A stretch of DNA of 64,000 bases from CAVPJC01 sp963705155. Lineage in GTDB: Bacteria; Chloroflexota; Anaerolineae; Anaerolineales; UBA4823. Shown one piece after another: positions 46,638 through 56,526 of the stretch (position 1 is the stretch's first letter; each line of letters starts with the position of its first letter). The notes beneath the pieces were generated by a model. It was not told the origin of the DNA. It was given only the letters and a program-made list of their open reading frames with translations, and did no database searches. The stretch covers positions 124,001 through 188,000 of the forward strand of contig CAVPJC010000001.1 in assembly GCA_963705155.1 (NCBI GenBank), written 5' to 3'. Both the position numbers and the translations under genes were made by a program.

Positions 46638-47697
46638 ATGTACGACGCAGCTGTGCTCCTGGGACAATCTGCTGCTGGCCTACCGCAAGGCCAGCAAGGG
46701 CAAGCGCGGCCATCCCAACGTGGCCGCCTTCGAACACCACCTGGAAGATAACCTGCTGGCCCTGCAGGACGAACTGCTGACATTTACGCTACCGGCCCGG
46801 CGCCTATACACAGCTTTTATATCCACGAACCCAAGCGCCGCCTGATCTCTGCCGCCCCGTTCCGCGACCGGGTCGTCCACCACGCCCTGTGCAACCTGAT
46901 CGAGCCGGTCTTCGAGCGCAGCTTCATCGCTGATTCGTACGCCAACCGGGTCGGCAAAGGCACCCACCGCGCCCTGGACCGCGCCCAGGAGTTTGCCCGC
47001 CGCTACCCCTATGTCCTGCAGTGCGATGTGCGCCAGTTCTTTCCCAGCATCGACCACGCCATCCTGCAGAGCTGCTGGCCCGCAAGATCGCACGATCCCG
47101 GCGTGCTGTGGCTGGTCGACGCGCATCCTGGCGAGCGGCAGGGCGTGCTGAGCGAAGAATACGAGATGGTCTATTTCCCTGGCGATGACCTGTTTGCAGC
47201 CTGCGCCCGCGCGGCCTGCCCATCGGCAACCTGACCAGCCAGTTCTGGGCGAATGCTACCTGAACCCCTTCGATCATTTCGTCAAGCGCCAGCTGCGCTG
47301 CCCGGCCTACCTGCGCTATGTGGACGATTTCCTGCTTTTCGCGCGATGATAAAGATGACGCTCTGGCGCTGGAAAGGCGCCATCGCAGACGCGCCTGGCC
47401 GGCCTGCGGCTGACCATCCATCCGGGGCGCACCCACGGCCGGTGACCGAGGGCATTCCTTTCCTGGGCTTTGTCGTCTTCCCGCAGAAACGCCGCCTGAA
47501 ACGCAGAAAAGGGATATACTATCAAAGAAAGCTGCGCGCCTTGCTGCGGGCTTACCGCCAGGGAAAAGTACCCTGGAAAAGGTCTCGGCCAGCGTTCAGG
47601 GCTGGGGCAACCACGCCGCTATGCCAATACAACCGGATTACGCAGGGCTGTACTGAGGTCAATGATCATCAAACCACACCGAGGAGATGACAGATGA
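46638..47697 (+). CDS. DGR reverse transcriptase
   Basis: Reading over indels: CSWDNLLLAYRKASKGKRGH and PNVAAFEHHLEDNLLALQDE; FYIHEPKRRLISAAPFRDRV and VHHALCNLIEPVFERSFIAD; YANRVGKGTHRALDRAQEFA; QCDVRQFFPSIDHAIL (motif A Asp); FPGDDLFA; LPIGNLTSQFWAN (the DGR-specific motif 4); LRYVDDFLLF with the active-site YVDD at 47317-47328; GIPFLGFVVFPQKRRLKRRK; and GWGNHARYANTTGLRRAV. This matches the DGR RT clade, not group II introns. Roughly eight indels break the frame but no catalytic residue is changed, so I regard the gene as functional in the organism. Its TGA overlaps the start of target gene 2 (ATGA, 47694-47697). Confidence 0.9.
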
Positions 47698-50600
47698 GCT
47701 GGGAAATACTTCTCGCTGCCACACTGGAAGCCGGGCTGGGTCTGATCGCCGAGGCGGGTTTTGGCGATGCCGCCCGCCAACTGCGCGACCGCCTGCTGAA
47801 GACGGATGAAAAGAAGCGCCTGTCGGCTCTGAACAACGCCTGGCAGGCGGCTCTGACCGCCGCAGACAGCCTGGAGTTCCGCGAGCTGCTCGAACACCGC
47901 CCGTTTCAAGAAGAAGTCGTCAGCGGTCTCGTCGACCCCATCGGCGGCTTCGATATCCAGGCTGCTGCACACGATTGGGAAGAGCGCCTGCCCCGGCATG
48001 CGCTGGCCCTGCGGCGCTTTTTCAATGCCCTGCAGAATGCCATCCTGGCAGATGAGATCTGGGGACCCGTCCTGGAACGCTATCAGGAGCTGCGCTACCG
48101 CCAGGATGTGCAGCAGGCTCTGGCAGCCCGGGGGCAGCCTGCGGATGACCGTTCGCTGGTCAAACAGGTCAGTGTGCAGATCTTTGGCGATGCCAACACT
48201 TACCTGGCGACCGCCACGAATGGCGGCGTGATCGCCCAGGGATCAGATGCCATTGCAGTAGGAACTGGCGGGGTGGTTGTCCAAGGAAACGCCAACGGGG
48301 ATATTATCACCGGGACAAAAACCGTCCAGCACTTTCACGCCCCCGACCCACGCCAGGCGGCAGCCGACGAAGCCGAGCGTGCCCGCCGCCGCTACCTGGA
48401 ACGCCTGCGACGCAACTGCCAGGTGCTGCCTCTGGCAGCCCTGGGCGGCGATGAAGGCAAAGACGAAGACATCACCCTCGACCGGGTCTACATCGAGCTG
48501 GATACTGCCACCCGGGTCGAATTGACTGAACAAGAGCTCCAACGGCGCGAAGGAAAACGCCCCGGTCTGCCACAGGAAGATAAAACTCGCCCACTGCCTG
48601 CCCTGGAAGCGGCGCAAAACCTGCCGCGCCTGGCCCTTTTGGGCGACCCCGGCGCTGGAAAGAGCACCTTTGTGCGCAACCTGCTGGCCTGGCAGGCGGC
48701 CGCCCTGCTGGGCGAAACGGAAGCGCCCGAGGGGATTTCCGGCGATCTGCTGCCTGTATTTATACTGCTGCGCGACCTGGCGCCGCGCCTGGCCGGGATT
48801 GAGGCGCTCTCCATGCCCAAACAACGCCAGGCAGTGCTCAAAGCGCTCAAAGAGCTTATCCTGCAAGACCTGGAATACCTGGGTGCGCCGCTCTTTGCCG
48901 GCAGCCTGCTCGAGGCCTTGCAAGACGGAAGATGCCTGCTGGCGCTGGACGGGCTGGATGAAGTCCCCGGCGAGCTGCGCCGCGGCGTGCGCCTGGCGGT
49001 CGCCGCTCTGCTGGGGGAATATCAAATCCAGCGTGTGATCCTCACCTGCCGGGTGCGCTCCTACACCGGCGAGGCCGTCTTACCGGATTTCCAGACCCAC
49101 ACCCTGGCGCCTTTTTCTCCGGAAAAGGTGCAGCAGTTCGCACGGGCCTGGTACCGGGCGCAGGAAGAATTGGGCCGGTTGAACAGCACCCAGGCAGGCG
49201 AGCGGGCTGGTGATTTGGGCCACGCTGCTCTTACTGGTGATCTGCGTGAGCTTTCTTCCAACCCGATGATGCTGACCGCCATGGCCATCATCCACCAGAA
49301 GGAGATCGGCCTGCCCAACGAGCGCGTGCGTTTGTATAGCCTGGTGGTGGATGTGCTGCTGCGCCGCTGGCAGAAAGCCAAGACTGGCGAAGGTGGGCTG
49401 GCGCCTTCGCCAGAAATGCGTGATTTTCTCAAGGATGACTTGCGCCTGCGCCGTGCGATGGAGCGTCTGGCATACGAGGCGCACAAGTCCCGCCAGGGTA
49501 AAGATGCGCTGTCAGACCTGCCGCGCGGTCTGGCCCTGACCGTGCTGGAAGCGCCGGAATACCTGGGACAGACCGGGCTGGCAGCCGAATTTCTGGATTA
49601 TGTCGACCAGCGCTCCGGGCTGCTACTGGGGCGCGGCGGCGAACCCGGCCGGCCTGAGACCTACAGTTTTCCCCACCGCACCTTTCAGGAGTACCTGGCC
49701 GGCTGTCACATGGCCGGGCTGCGCGATTACCAGCGGGAGTTCTATACCCGCGCCGGGCAGGGCGACGCCTGGGCGCTGGCTGCCCAACTGGGGGCCGAAG
49801 AGCTGTATTACAACCGCCGCAACCTGAAAGATGTGCTGGATTTGGCTTACCGCTTGTGCCGGGAGCCATCCGGCGAACAAAACCAGCGGGCGCTGCTCTG
49901 GTCGGGAAATATAAGCGTTCTGGCCGGGCGGCAGGCCATCGAACTCGATAAAGAGGGAGACGGACCGGCCTACCTGAAACGTCTGCTGCCTTACCTGGCC
50001 AGGCTGCCTGCCAGCCGTTTGCCTGCCATCGAACGGGCTGAGGCCGGCCGCGTGCTGGGCATCCTGGGCGACCCGCGCCCGGAAACCAGCACCCTGGAAG
50101 AGATGCAGTTCTGCTATATCCCGGCTGGTAAATTTCTGATGGGAACGATCCAGCCAAAGATAAAGAACGCTTATGAGTGATGAAAATCCACAACATGAAG
50201 GTCGCGACCGGCGCCTACTGGATAGCGCGCTACCCGGTGACCAACGCCCAGTACTCTGAATTTGTGCGTGCCGGCGGTTACCGGGAAGAGCAGTACTGGC
50301 TAGAAGCCCGGGCCGCAAAGATATGGCAGAATGGAAAAATTCACCTGGATTGGGCCAAAGAAATCAAGAAACGCCCCAGCCGATTATGGCAGACCTTTCA
50401 CCCTACCCAACCATCCGGTGGTGGGGATCACATGGTATGAGGCCCTGGCCTTTACCCGCTGGCTGGGCGAGCGCTGGCGTGGCTTGGGCATGCTGCCGGA
50501 TGGCTGGCAGGTGCACTTGCCCGGCGAACCGCAGTGGGAAAAAGCCGCCCGCGGCGGGCTGGAGATCCCTCGATCTCCGCTGATCGCCGCCGCCAGCCAG

Positions 50601-51031
50601 GCCGCGCCCGGGTGGCAGCCCGGTGAAATCGAGCTGATCCCCAACCCGGCGCCTGCCCGCCGCTTTCCCTGGGGCGAGAGCTTCGACCCGGATTGCGCCA
50701 ACGCGGAAAAGTACCATTGGATCGACCAGCGCGCTGGGCTGCTTCCCCGGCGGCGCCAGCCCCTACGGCGTGCAGGAATTGAGCGGCAATGTCTGGGAGT
50801 GGACGCGCAGCCTTTACGAAAAATATCCCTACCCGGAAAAGGGCAAAGAACTGGCCAGAGCGCGAAGATTTGGGCGCTTCGAATAATACTCCCCGCGTGC
50901 TGCGGGGCGGCGCTTTCAGCAATAATGCCAGGTTCGTGCGCTGCGCCTGCCGCTACCGCTACTACCCGTACTCCAGGTACTCCTGCCTCGGTTTTCGGGT
51001 GGTGGTCTCCCCATTGGTCTCTGGGCTCTGA
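47694..51031 (+). CDS. DGR target protein 2: NACHT-type STAND NTPase with C-terminal FGE-like variable domain
   Basis: Residues 1-160 are helical (MSWEILLAATLEAGLGLIAE). A linker of Gly/Val repeats follows: NGGVIAQGSDAIAVGTGGVV and VQGNANGDIITG. The NTPase has LALLGDPGAGKSTFVRNLLA (Walker A, about residue 317) and CLLALDGLDEVPGELRRGVR (Walker B), then ILTCRVRSY and SSNPMMLTAMAIIHQ as in NACHT proteins, and YSFPHRTFQEYLAGCHMAGL. The frame is intact to 50180. Then in pieces an FGE-like domain: FCYIPAGKFLMG, YWIARYPVTNAQYSEFVRAG, NHPVVGITWYEALAFTRWLG, FPWGESFDPDCANAEKY and RVLRGGAFSNNARFV, ending GFRVVVSPLVSGL at 51031. GAGGAG (47681-47686) is its ribosome site. About 1110 residues, no signal peptide. 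Confidence 0.85.
50894..51010 (+). repeat. DGR variable repeat 2 (VR2)
   Basis: This 117-base segment ends target gene 2. By hand alignment to the TR, about 17 of 20 core differences are at template A positions (AAC to TAC five times, to TCC twice, to TTC, TGC and AGC; ATC to CTC). The three others are C to T, C to G and G to C. The result is a Tyr/Ser/Cys-rich loop, CRYRYYPYSRYSCLG, where the TR would give Asn. The last 21 bases equal the TR. Confidence 0.9.
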
Positions 51032-51096
51032 AGTCTCTGGTTCTCTGGGGCTCTAAATCTCTCAGATGAGGGGGGTTTGGGGGGAGCCTTCCCCCC
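51011..51096 (+). repeat. Conserved post-VR segment with G/C hairpin, copy 2
   Basis: This matches 45786-45866 over most of its length, including GTCTCTGGGCTCTGA and CTCTGGTTCTCTGGGGCTCT. It ends GGGGGG-AGCCTT-CCCCCC (51079-51096). It lies past the stop codon, so its conservation between the two targets is not for coding. It may mark the target for homing or be copied along by gene conversion. Confidence 0.65.
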
Positions 51097-51156
51097 AACG
51101 CTTAAACGCGCATTTTTGTAATCTGCCGGGTGACATTTGTCATGCAATATTCTTGA

Positions 51157-51197
51157 TTATTATTCTATAATAATAAATAGAATTAGCATATACTAAT
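51157..51197 (+). promoter_or_regulatory. Promoter with two metal-box-like palindromes upstream of feoABC
   Basis: TTATTATT-CTAT-AATAATAA (51157-51176) is a perfect 8-bp inverted repeat that encloses a TATAAT -10 (51166-51171). ATTAG-CATATA-CTAAT (51182-51197) follows; TTAG...CTAA spacing is like DtxR/IdeR-family sites, while the first resembles an AT-rich Fur-type box. Both overlap or follow the -10, suiting repression by iron-loaded regulator. Which family binds is not known. Confidence 0.6.
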
Positions 51198-51252
51198 GAA
51201 TGTAAGCCGGCTCTCGCCACCCCTCAACCCACCGGCTTGTACAGGAGCTGTT

Positions 51253-51501
51253 ATGCCGCCTGATTTCGATCAAATCCCGCTGGATGCGCTCGCCGTTGGC
51301 GAACATGCCACCGTCCAATCCTTTTCAGGCGGGCGCCTGGTCACCCACCGCCTGGCCTCTCTCGGGTTTACCCCCGGCGTGGAGCTGGATATGACCCAGA
51401 ACTACGGGCATGGCCCGCTGATCGTCACCGTGCGCGGCACGCGCGTGGCGCTCGGGCGCGGCGAAGCAGCCAAGATTATGGTGCGTCGCAAACCCCTATG
51501 A
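51253..51501 (+). CDS. feoA: Ferrous iron transport protein A
   Basis: The 82-residue protein has an SH3-like fold pattern: PLDALAVGEHATVQSFSGGR, LVTHRLASLGFTPGVELD and PLIVTVRGTRVALGRGEAAK. The L-A-S-L-G-F-T-P-G phrase is the FeoA hallmark. FeoA is a cytosolic partner of FeoB. The start at 51253 has AGGAG upstream; a longer frame to 51196 would overlap the operator. Its TGA overlaps feoB (ATGA). Confidence 0.93.
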   Translation: MPPDFDQIPLDALAVGEHATVQSFSGGRLVTHRLASLGFTPGVELDMTQNYGHGPLIVTVRGTRVALGRGEAAKIMVRRKPL

Positions 51502-53556
51502 GCGATCGCCACACCTCTTCCGCAGTCCTCGCCCCGCCGCCCGGTCTCACAGCAGATAAAATTCCCCTGATCGCCCTGGCCGGCCAGCCCAACATGGGTA
51601 AATCCACCCTGTTCAACCTGCTCACCGGCTTGCACCAGCATGTGGGCAACTGGCCGGGCAAAACGGTGGAGCGCCGGGAGGGCCGGTTTGTCCTGGCTGG
51701 CAGCGAATGCCACCTGGTGGACCTGCCCGGCACCTACAGCCTGACGGCCAACTCGCCGGAGGAAGTGATCGCGCGTGAGTTCATCCTGCGCGAACATCCC
51801 GACCTGGTGGTGGCGCTGGTCAGCGCAGCCAACCTGGAGCGCAGTCTTTACCTGGTCGCCGAGCTGATCGCCCTGCCCACACCCCTGGTGGTGGCGCTCA
51901 ATATGATGGATGTCGCCGCGCAGGAGGGCATCCACGTCGAGCCCGAGGTGCTGGAGGCCGCCCTGGGCGTGCCGGTTGTCCCGATAACCGCTTCACGTTG
52001 TGCCGGGATCGGCGAGCTTCTGCAAGTCATTCAGGAAACGCTGGATGGGCGCCGGGTTCCCATGCCGCGCCTCCCGGAAATCCGCTCCGACCACCGCCAG
52101 GCCCTGCAAGAAATCACCACCCGCATTGCCGGGCATGTCCCGCAGCCCTATCCGTGCGCCTGGGCAGCCCTCAAGCTGCTGGAAGGCGACGCCGAGATCA
52201 CCCGCCGGATGCAGGCCGCCCTGCCCAGGGCTGAGTGGGAAGGCGTTCACCAGGTGCTGACCGCCCATGACGACGCTTTTTTGGCTGTTGCTTCGGGTCG
52301 TTACGAGTGGATCGGGCGCATGGTGCGCGCCGCCGTCGTCCGCCCCAGGCTGGGTCAGGTCAGCCTGACGGAGCGCCTCGACCGCTGGGCGGCGCACCCC
52401 GTCTGGGGACTGGCGATTTTAGCCGGCATTCTCGGGCTTATTTTCGGGTTGACGTTCAGCATCGGCGCGCCGGTTCAAGCCTGGCTGGATGAACGGGTGG
52501 TTGGCGGTCTGGCCAGTCTGGCAGGCCGCCTGCTGGCGGGCCCCTTACTGTCGGGCACGCCCTTCTGGGTGCGGGGTTTTGTGGTGGATGGCGTCATCGG
52601 CGGCGTTGGCTCGGTCATCACCTTCCTGCCCATCATGGTCATTTTCTTTGCCGTTTTCGCTCTATTGGAAGATGTGGGCTACATGGCCCGCGCCGCCTAT
52701 GTGATGGACAACCTGATGCACCTGCTGGGGCTGCATGGCAAGTCCTTCCTGCCGCTCTTCCTTGGTTTTGGCTGCAACGTTCCCGCCATCCTGGGCACGC
52801 GCGTGATCGAACTCGTGGCAGGCGCGCCTGCTGACCATCCTGATTGCCCCGCTGGTGCCCTGCACCGCCCGCATGGCGGTGGTGGCCTTCCTGGCGCCGG
52901 CCTTCTTCGGCGCAAACGCCCTGTTCGTCGCCTGGGGGTTGGTGCTGCTTTCGCTGCTGGCGCTGGTCTTGAGCGGTATGCTGCTCAACCAGGTCATTTT
53001 CAAAGGCCAGCGCTCAGCCTTCATCATGGAAATGCCGCTCTACCACCTGCCCAACGCCCGCACGATCGGCCTGCTGGTCTGGCAGAGGGCCATGGCTTTC
53101 GTCAAGAAAGCCGGGACGGCCATCCTGGCGATGGCGCTGCTCGTCTGGGCGCTCTCGGTGCTGCCCAATGGGGATCTGCAAACCAGCTTCCTGGCCCGCT
53201 TTGGACAGTTCCTCTCGCCGGTGGGGAGCTGGATGGGTCTCGATTGGCGCCTGACGGTCGCTCTCATCACCAGCTTCCCCGCCAAAGAAAACGCCATCGC
53301 CACGCTGGGCGTGCTCTTTGGCAGTAATCCCGAAGGCGGCCTGGCCCAGACCCTGGCGGCGTCCTTTTCCACGGCTTCAGCGCTCTCGTTCCTGGTGGTC
53401 ACCATGCTCTTCATCCCCTGCATGGCCACGGTGGCGGTCATCCGCCAGGAGACCGGTTCGTGGCGCTGGACGCTGGCCGATGTAGCCATGTTCCTGGCGC
53501 TGTCCATCGGCGCCGGCAGCGCCGTCTACCACCTGGCTCGCTTCCTGGGGTATTGA
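51498..53556 (+). CDS. feoB: Ferrous iron transporter FeoB
   Basis: The N-terminal G protein has LAGQPNMGKSTLFNLLTGLH (G1), VGNWPGKTVE (G2), VDLPGTYSLTANSPEE (G3) and VVALNMMDVA (G4). The membrane part has gate-like repeats: LPIMVIFFAVFALLEDVGYM, KSFLPLFLGFGCNVPAILGT and the matching ALITSFPAKENAIATLGVLF. Frame breaks near 52822, where ELVEAR-type sequence joins LLTILIAPLVPCTARM. FeoB drives iron(II) into the cell in a GTP-dependent way. About 686 residues, slightly short but complete. Confidence 0.93.
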
Positions 53557-53558
53557 AC

Positions 53559-53810
53559 ATGCTTGAACAACTGATGCAAGCGATCCGTGCCGGAGGCACT
53601 CTCGAAACCCAGGCTCTGGCAGCCCGCCTGGGCGCCTCCCCGGCGATGGTGCAGGCTATGTTAGAGCACCTGCAGCGCCTCGGGATGATCCAGCCGTATG
53701 CGCCCGCCTGTTCGGATGGCTGCCAGGCCTGCGCGTTGAGCAGCGCGTGCAGCGCCGGAGCGCATCCAGGAAAAATCCAACTCTGGCAGTACACCGGGCA
53801 AACAATCTAA
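53559..53810 (+). CDS. feoC: FeoC-like winged-helix protein with Cys cluster
   Basis: An 83-residue protein. The N-terminal winged helix reads MLEQLMQAIRAGGTLETQAL and AARLGASPAMVQAMLEHLQR. The C-terminal part has four Cys in CSDGCQACALSSACSAG, like the iron-sulfur cluster loop of FeoC. It follows feoB by 2 bases. FeoC is thought to stabilise FeoB or sense oxygen or iron. Confidence 0.8.
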   Translation: MLEQLMQAIRAGGTLETQALAARLGASPAMVQAMLEHLQRLGMIQPYAPACSDGCQACALSSACSAGAHPGKIQLWQYTGQTI

Positions 53811-53825
53811 AGCTATTCAAAGTGT

Positions 53826-53877
53826 GAATAACAGTTATTCAGCGCCTGAATAGTTTTCCGGATAACCGGTACGGTTA
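53826..53877. terminator. Cluster of three perfect inverted repeats between convergent genes
   Basis: GAATAAC-A-GTTATTC (53826-53840), ATTCAG-CGC-CTGAAT (53837-53851) and TAACCG-GTA-CGGTTA (53863-53877) lie in 52 bases between feoC and the convergent hydrolase gene. None is followed by a long T run. They may end transcription from both sides or bind protein; the first two overlap and cannot fold at once. Confidence 0.5.
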
Positions 53878-54771
53878 CCCGTCTGTAAAAAACTCCAGCA
53901 GCTCTTGCGTCACAGCTCTGGCCTCATCGTGCTGCACCCAGTGGGTGGCATTCTCGAAGAACACCAGCCGGCCCTGGTCGCACAGGTCGATGCTGGGCTG
54001 CGCCATCTCGTAACTGAGGGCCACGTCGTTTTTGCCCCACAGCATCAGAGTGGGTATCTGCACCCGGCGAGGGCGGTTTGCGGCCGGGTTCCACATGCGG
54101 CGCAGCGTGCGCCTGAAAATCGCCCGGTACCAGTGGATCATCCCGGTCAGCGCCTCGGGCTGGCCCCATGCCAGGGCATATTCATCCAGGTCGGCGCGGC
54201 TGAAGGTCGGGTTTTCTCCTCTCCGCCGGCTGCCCTTCATCATGCGCCGCAGGTTGGCAAAACCGTCCTGGCCCAGCACCCGCTCCGGATAGCCCGGAAT
54301 TTGAAAGAAGTAGATATACCAGGATTTTCTGAGCTGCTTGAAGCTGCTCAGCAGGTAGCGCTTCATTACATCGGGGTGCGGCACGTTGAGGATGGCAAGT
54401 TTCTCGATGCGCTCAGGGTAACGCAGGGCAGTTTCCCAGGCCACCGCCGCGCCCCAGTCATGGCCTGCCAGGTAACATTTCTCACGCCCCAGGGCGTCCA
54501 GCAGCCCGGTGACATCCGCGGTCAGGTGTTCCAGGTCGTAGCTGGCAACGCCTTTTGGTTTGTCACTCAGGTTATAGCCGCGCTGGTCGGGGACCACAAC
54601 GCGAAAACCCGCTTCAGCCAGCGGCGCGATCTGGTTCCGCCATCCATACCAGAACTCTGGAAAGCCATGCAGCAGGAGTACCAGCGGGCCATCGGCCGGC
54701 CCGGCCTGGACGAGGTGCAGGCAGATGCCGTTGGCGGTCAAAAAGCTCAATTCATACCCCGTTTCAATCAT
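53875..54771 (-). CDS. Alpha/beta hydrolase, epoxide hydrolase-like
   Basis: The protein starts MIETGYELSFLTANGICLHL and has LLLHGFPEFWYGWRNQI (oxyanion HGxP), VVPDQRGYNLSDKPKGVASY, and AGHDWGAAVAWETAL in which the nucleophile is Asp. That nucleophile and the HGFP motif fit epoxide hydrolases and haloacid dehalogenases. A late Asp in WGKNDVALSYEMAQP and His in ATHWVQHDEA finish the triad. An open frame continues upstream to 55032, but this overlaps the CocE gene and is not conserved. 298 residues is the family size. Confidence 0.85.
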   Translation of the reverse strand: MIETGYELSFLTANGICLHLVQAGPADGPLVLLLHGFPEFWYGWRNQIAPLAEAGFRVVVPDQRGYNLSDKPKGVASYDLEHLTADVTGLLDALGREKCYLAGHDWGAAVAWETALRYPERIEKLAILNVPHPDVMKRYLLSSFKQLRKSWYIYFFQIPGYPERVLGQDGFANLRRMMKGSRRRGENPTFSRADLDEYALAWGQPEALTGMIHWYRAIFRRTLRRMWNPAANRPRRVQIPTLMLWGKNDVALSYEMAQPSIDLCDQGRLVFFENATHWVQHDEARAVTQELLEFFTDG

Positions 54772-54782
54772 AACCAGCCCGC

Positions 54783-56510
54783 TCAAGCCACACCCACTTC
54801 CCAGCGGCTCTCGGGCCACGCATTCACAAAGCGCGGCTCCGGAAGCTCGGTCACCAGCAGCCGGGACGGGTAGCGCCTCGAATGGTGCACGCTGTTTTCG
54901 GCGATGACCGGGATGGTCTCTTCCCACACACTGCCGCCGGTATTGTAATTCGGCGCCCAGGTGGGGAAGGCGCTGGATGTGACCTCCAGGCGCAGGCGGT
55001 GACCGCTCTGGAACTGGTGCCCGGTGGCCCACAGATCGACCTCGATGCGCACCACCTCGCCCGGCTCCAACAGCTTGATCCGCTCGTAGCCGTCCCGGTA
55101 GCGCAGGCGCAGGATGCCGGCATTCAGGCGCTGGGCGTAACCATCGGGTGAAACATCCGACAGGCGCGCCACAAAATCAGTATCCACGGCGCTGGTGCTT
55201 ACGTACAGCTCGGCGGCGAGCATGCCCACCACATTAAGCGGTTCATCCAGCGGGGCGCTGGTGAACACGAGCACATCATCCCGGCGCTGGATGGGGCGCA
55301 GGTCTTCATTGGTGCCGTTCTGGAAGTTCTCCTTCCAGAAGGGGGTGGGCGCCGGGCGCTGCGGGTTATAGGTGAAGGCGCTGGATGGGGTCGCTCCAGC
55401 GATGATTTCGCCCTCTTCCACCAGGCAGCCCTGCCCCAACAAACTGTTGGCCGGGCCGCTCGCCCCCAGGTAGAAACTGCGTCTGCGCCCCTCCTCCAGC
55501 GGGAAAGTATCGCTCTCGATCCAGCGGTTGGCGCCCATCAGGTACATCCGGCAGCGCGGTTCATCCAGAATGCCGTTCTGGATGCCCTTCAGCCAGTAGT
55601 CGAACCAGCGGATCGCCTCTTTTTGCAGGGGCGCCATCGAATGCGGGCCGTAGTCAAAGTCGCCAAGCTTGCTGGAGTCGATGGAAAGACGGTGGGGCCA
55701 GGGGCCGATCAGCAGCTTCTGCGCCCGGCGCACGTGCGGGTCGGGATGCTGCAGCGCCAGGGCCGGGAAGTGCTCCAGGGTGCCTTTCTGGTCATCGTCG
55801 AACCAGCCCGTAACGTGGTAGCAGGGTGTGATCGTCAGGTCGAGCACACCGTCGAACCACAGCCGCCGGTAGTAATCATCCATCGTCTCGTGCTTGAGGT
55901 TCTCGTCCAGGTAGGTATCCGCCAGACCCAGGCGGCGGGTCAGGTCTTTCAGCGGGCGCACGTCCACCACCTTTTCCCACTCCAGCTCCGAGATGTGTTC
56001 CTTGGCAGTTCTGCCCGAGGTAAACAAGGTCCACATACCCATGATGGGAATGGGCACACCCGACCAGTACGGCCCCTCGTGGAACGGGTGCATGGAGGGG
56101 GTGCACATCAGGAAGGCAGCCTTGTGGTATTTGGACTGCAGCCGGGTGGGGTAAATCTGCGTCCAGCCCTCGTAGGAACCGCCAAAAGTCCCCACGCTGC
56201 CGTTGCTCCAGGACTGCACACCGCACCATTCCAGGCTGTCGTAGCCGTCTTCGATCTCCTGAAAGTAGGGGTTGAAAACACCTTCGCTGTCGCCGCGCCC
56301 GCGCACATCCATCAATACCACGGCATAACCGGCTTTGGTGTACGCCTGGGCGCGCTTGTAACGCACGCTCGTATCCTTAATATAGGGGGTACGGTTGAGT
56401 AAAACCGGAAATGGTCCTTCGCCTTCCGGCAGATGCACATTTGCCGCCAGGCGCACACCATCGCGCATCGGCGCACGAACATTGAGCAGAGAACGCGGTT
56501 GAGTATCCAT
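54783..56510 (-). CDS. CocE/NonD-family hydrolase (X-Pro dipeptidyl-peptidase-like)
   Basis: The catalytic domain starts APMRDGVRLAANVHLPEGEG and has LMDVRGRGDSEG and the nucleophile Ser112 in GTFGGSYEG; Asp is in the TGWFDDDQKG region and His in LLIGPWPHRLS. The C-terminal jelly-roll domain contains LRLRYRDGYERIKLLEPGEV and HQFQSGHRLRLEVTSSAFP. Enzymes of this type cleave esters or acyl-amides such as cocaine or amino-acyl esters. 575 residues without frame break. The hydrolase downstream is 11 bases away, likely the same operon. Confidence 0.9.
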   Translation of the reverse strand: MDTQPRSLLNVRAPMRDGVRLAANVHLPEGEGPFPVLLNRTPYIKDTSVRYKRAQAYTKAGYAVVLMDVRGRGDSEGVFNPYFQEIEDGYDSLEWCGVQSWSNGSVGTFGGSYEGWTQIYPTRLQSKYHKAAFLMCTPSMHPFHEGPYWSGVPIPIMGMWTLFTSGRTAKEHISELEWEKVVDVRPLKDLTRRLGLADTYLDENLKHETMDDYYRRLWFDGVLDLTITPCYHVTGWFDDDQKGTLEHFPALALQHPDPHVRRAQKLLIGPWPHRLSIDSSKLGDFDYGPHSMAPLQKEAIRWFDYWLKGIQNGILDEPRCRMYLMGANRWIESDTFPLEEGRRRSFYLGASGPANSLLGQGCLVEEGEIIAGATPSSAFTYNPQRPAPTPFWKENFQNGTNEDLRPIQRRDDVLVFTSAPLDEPLNVVGMLAAELYVSTSAVDTDFVARLSDVSPDGYAQRLNAGILRLRYRDGYERIKLLEPGEVVRIEVDLWATGHQFQSGHRLRLEVTSSAFPTWAPNYNTGGSVWEETIPVIAENSVHHSRRYPSRLLVTELPEPRFVNAWPESRWEVGVA

Positions 56511-56526
56511 ATACTCTCCTTAACAT

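Noticed and set aside
46638..47697. Group II intron or retron reverse transcriptase
   Set aside because: The LPIGNLTSQ motif, the adjacent TR and Avd, and the lack of maturase or endonuclease domains favour a DGR RT; no msr-msd structure was seen.
45670..51096. CRISPR array or tandem repeats
   Set aside because: The repeats are three units kilobases apart with A-specific differences, which is a DGR pattern, not an array. No regularly spaced repeats were seen elsewhere.
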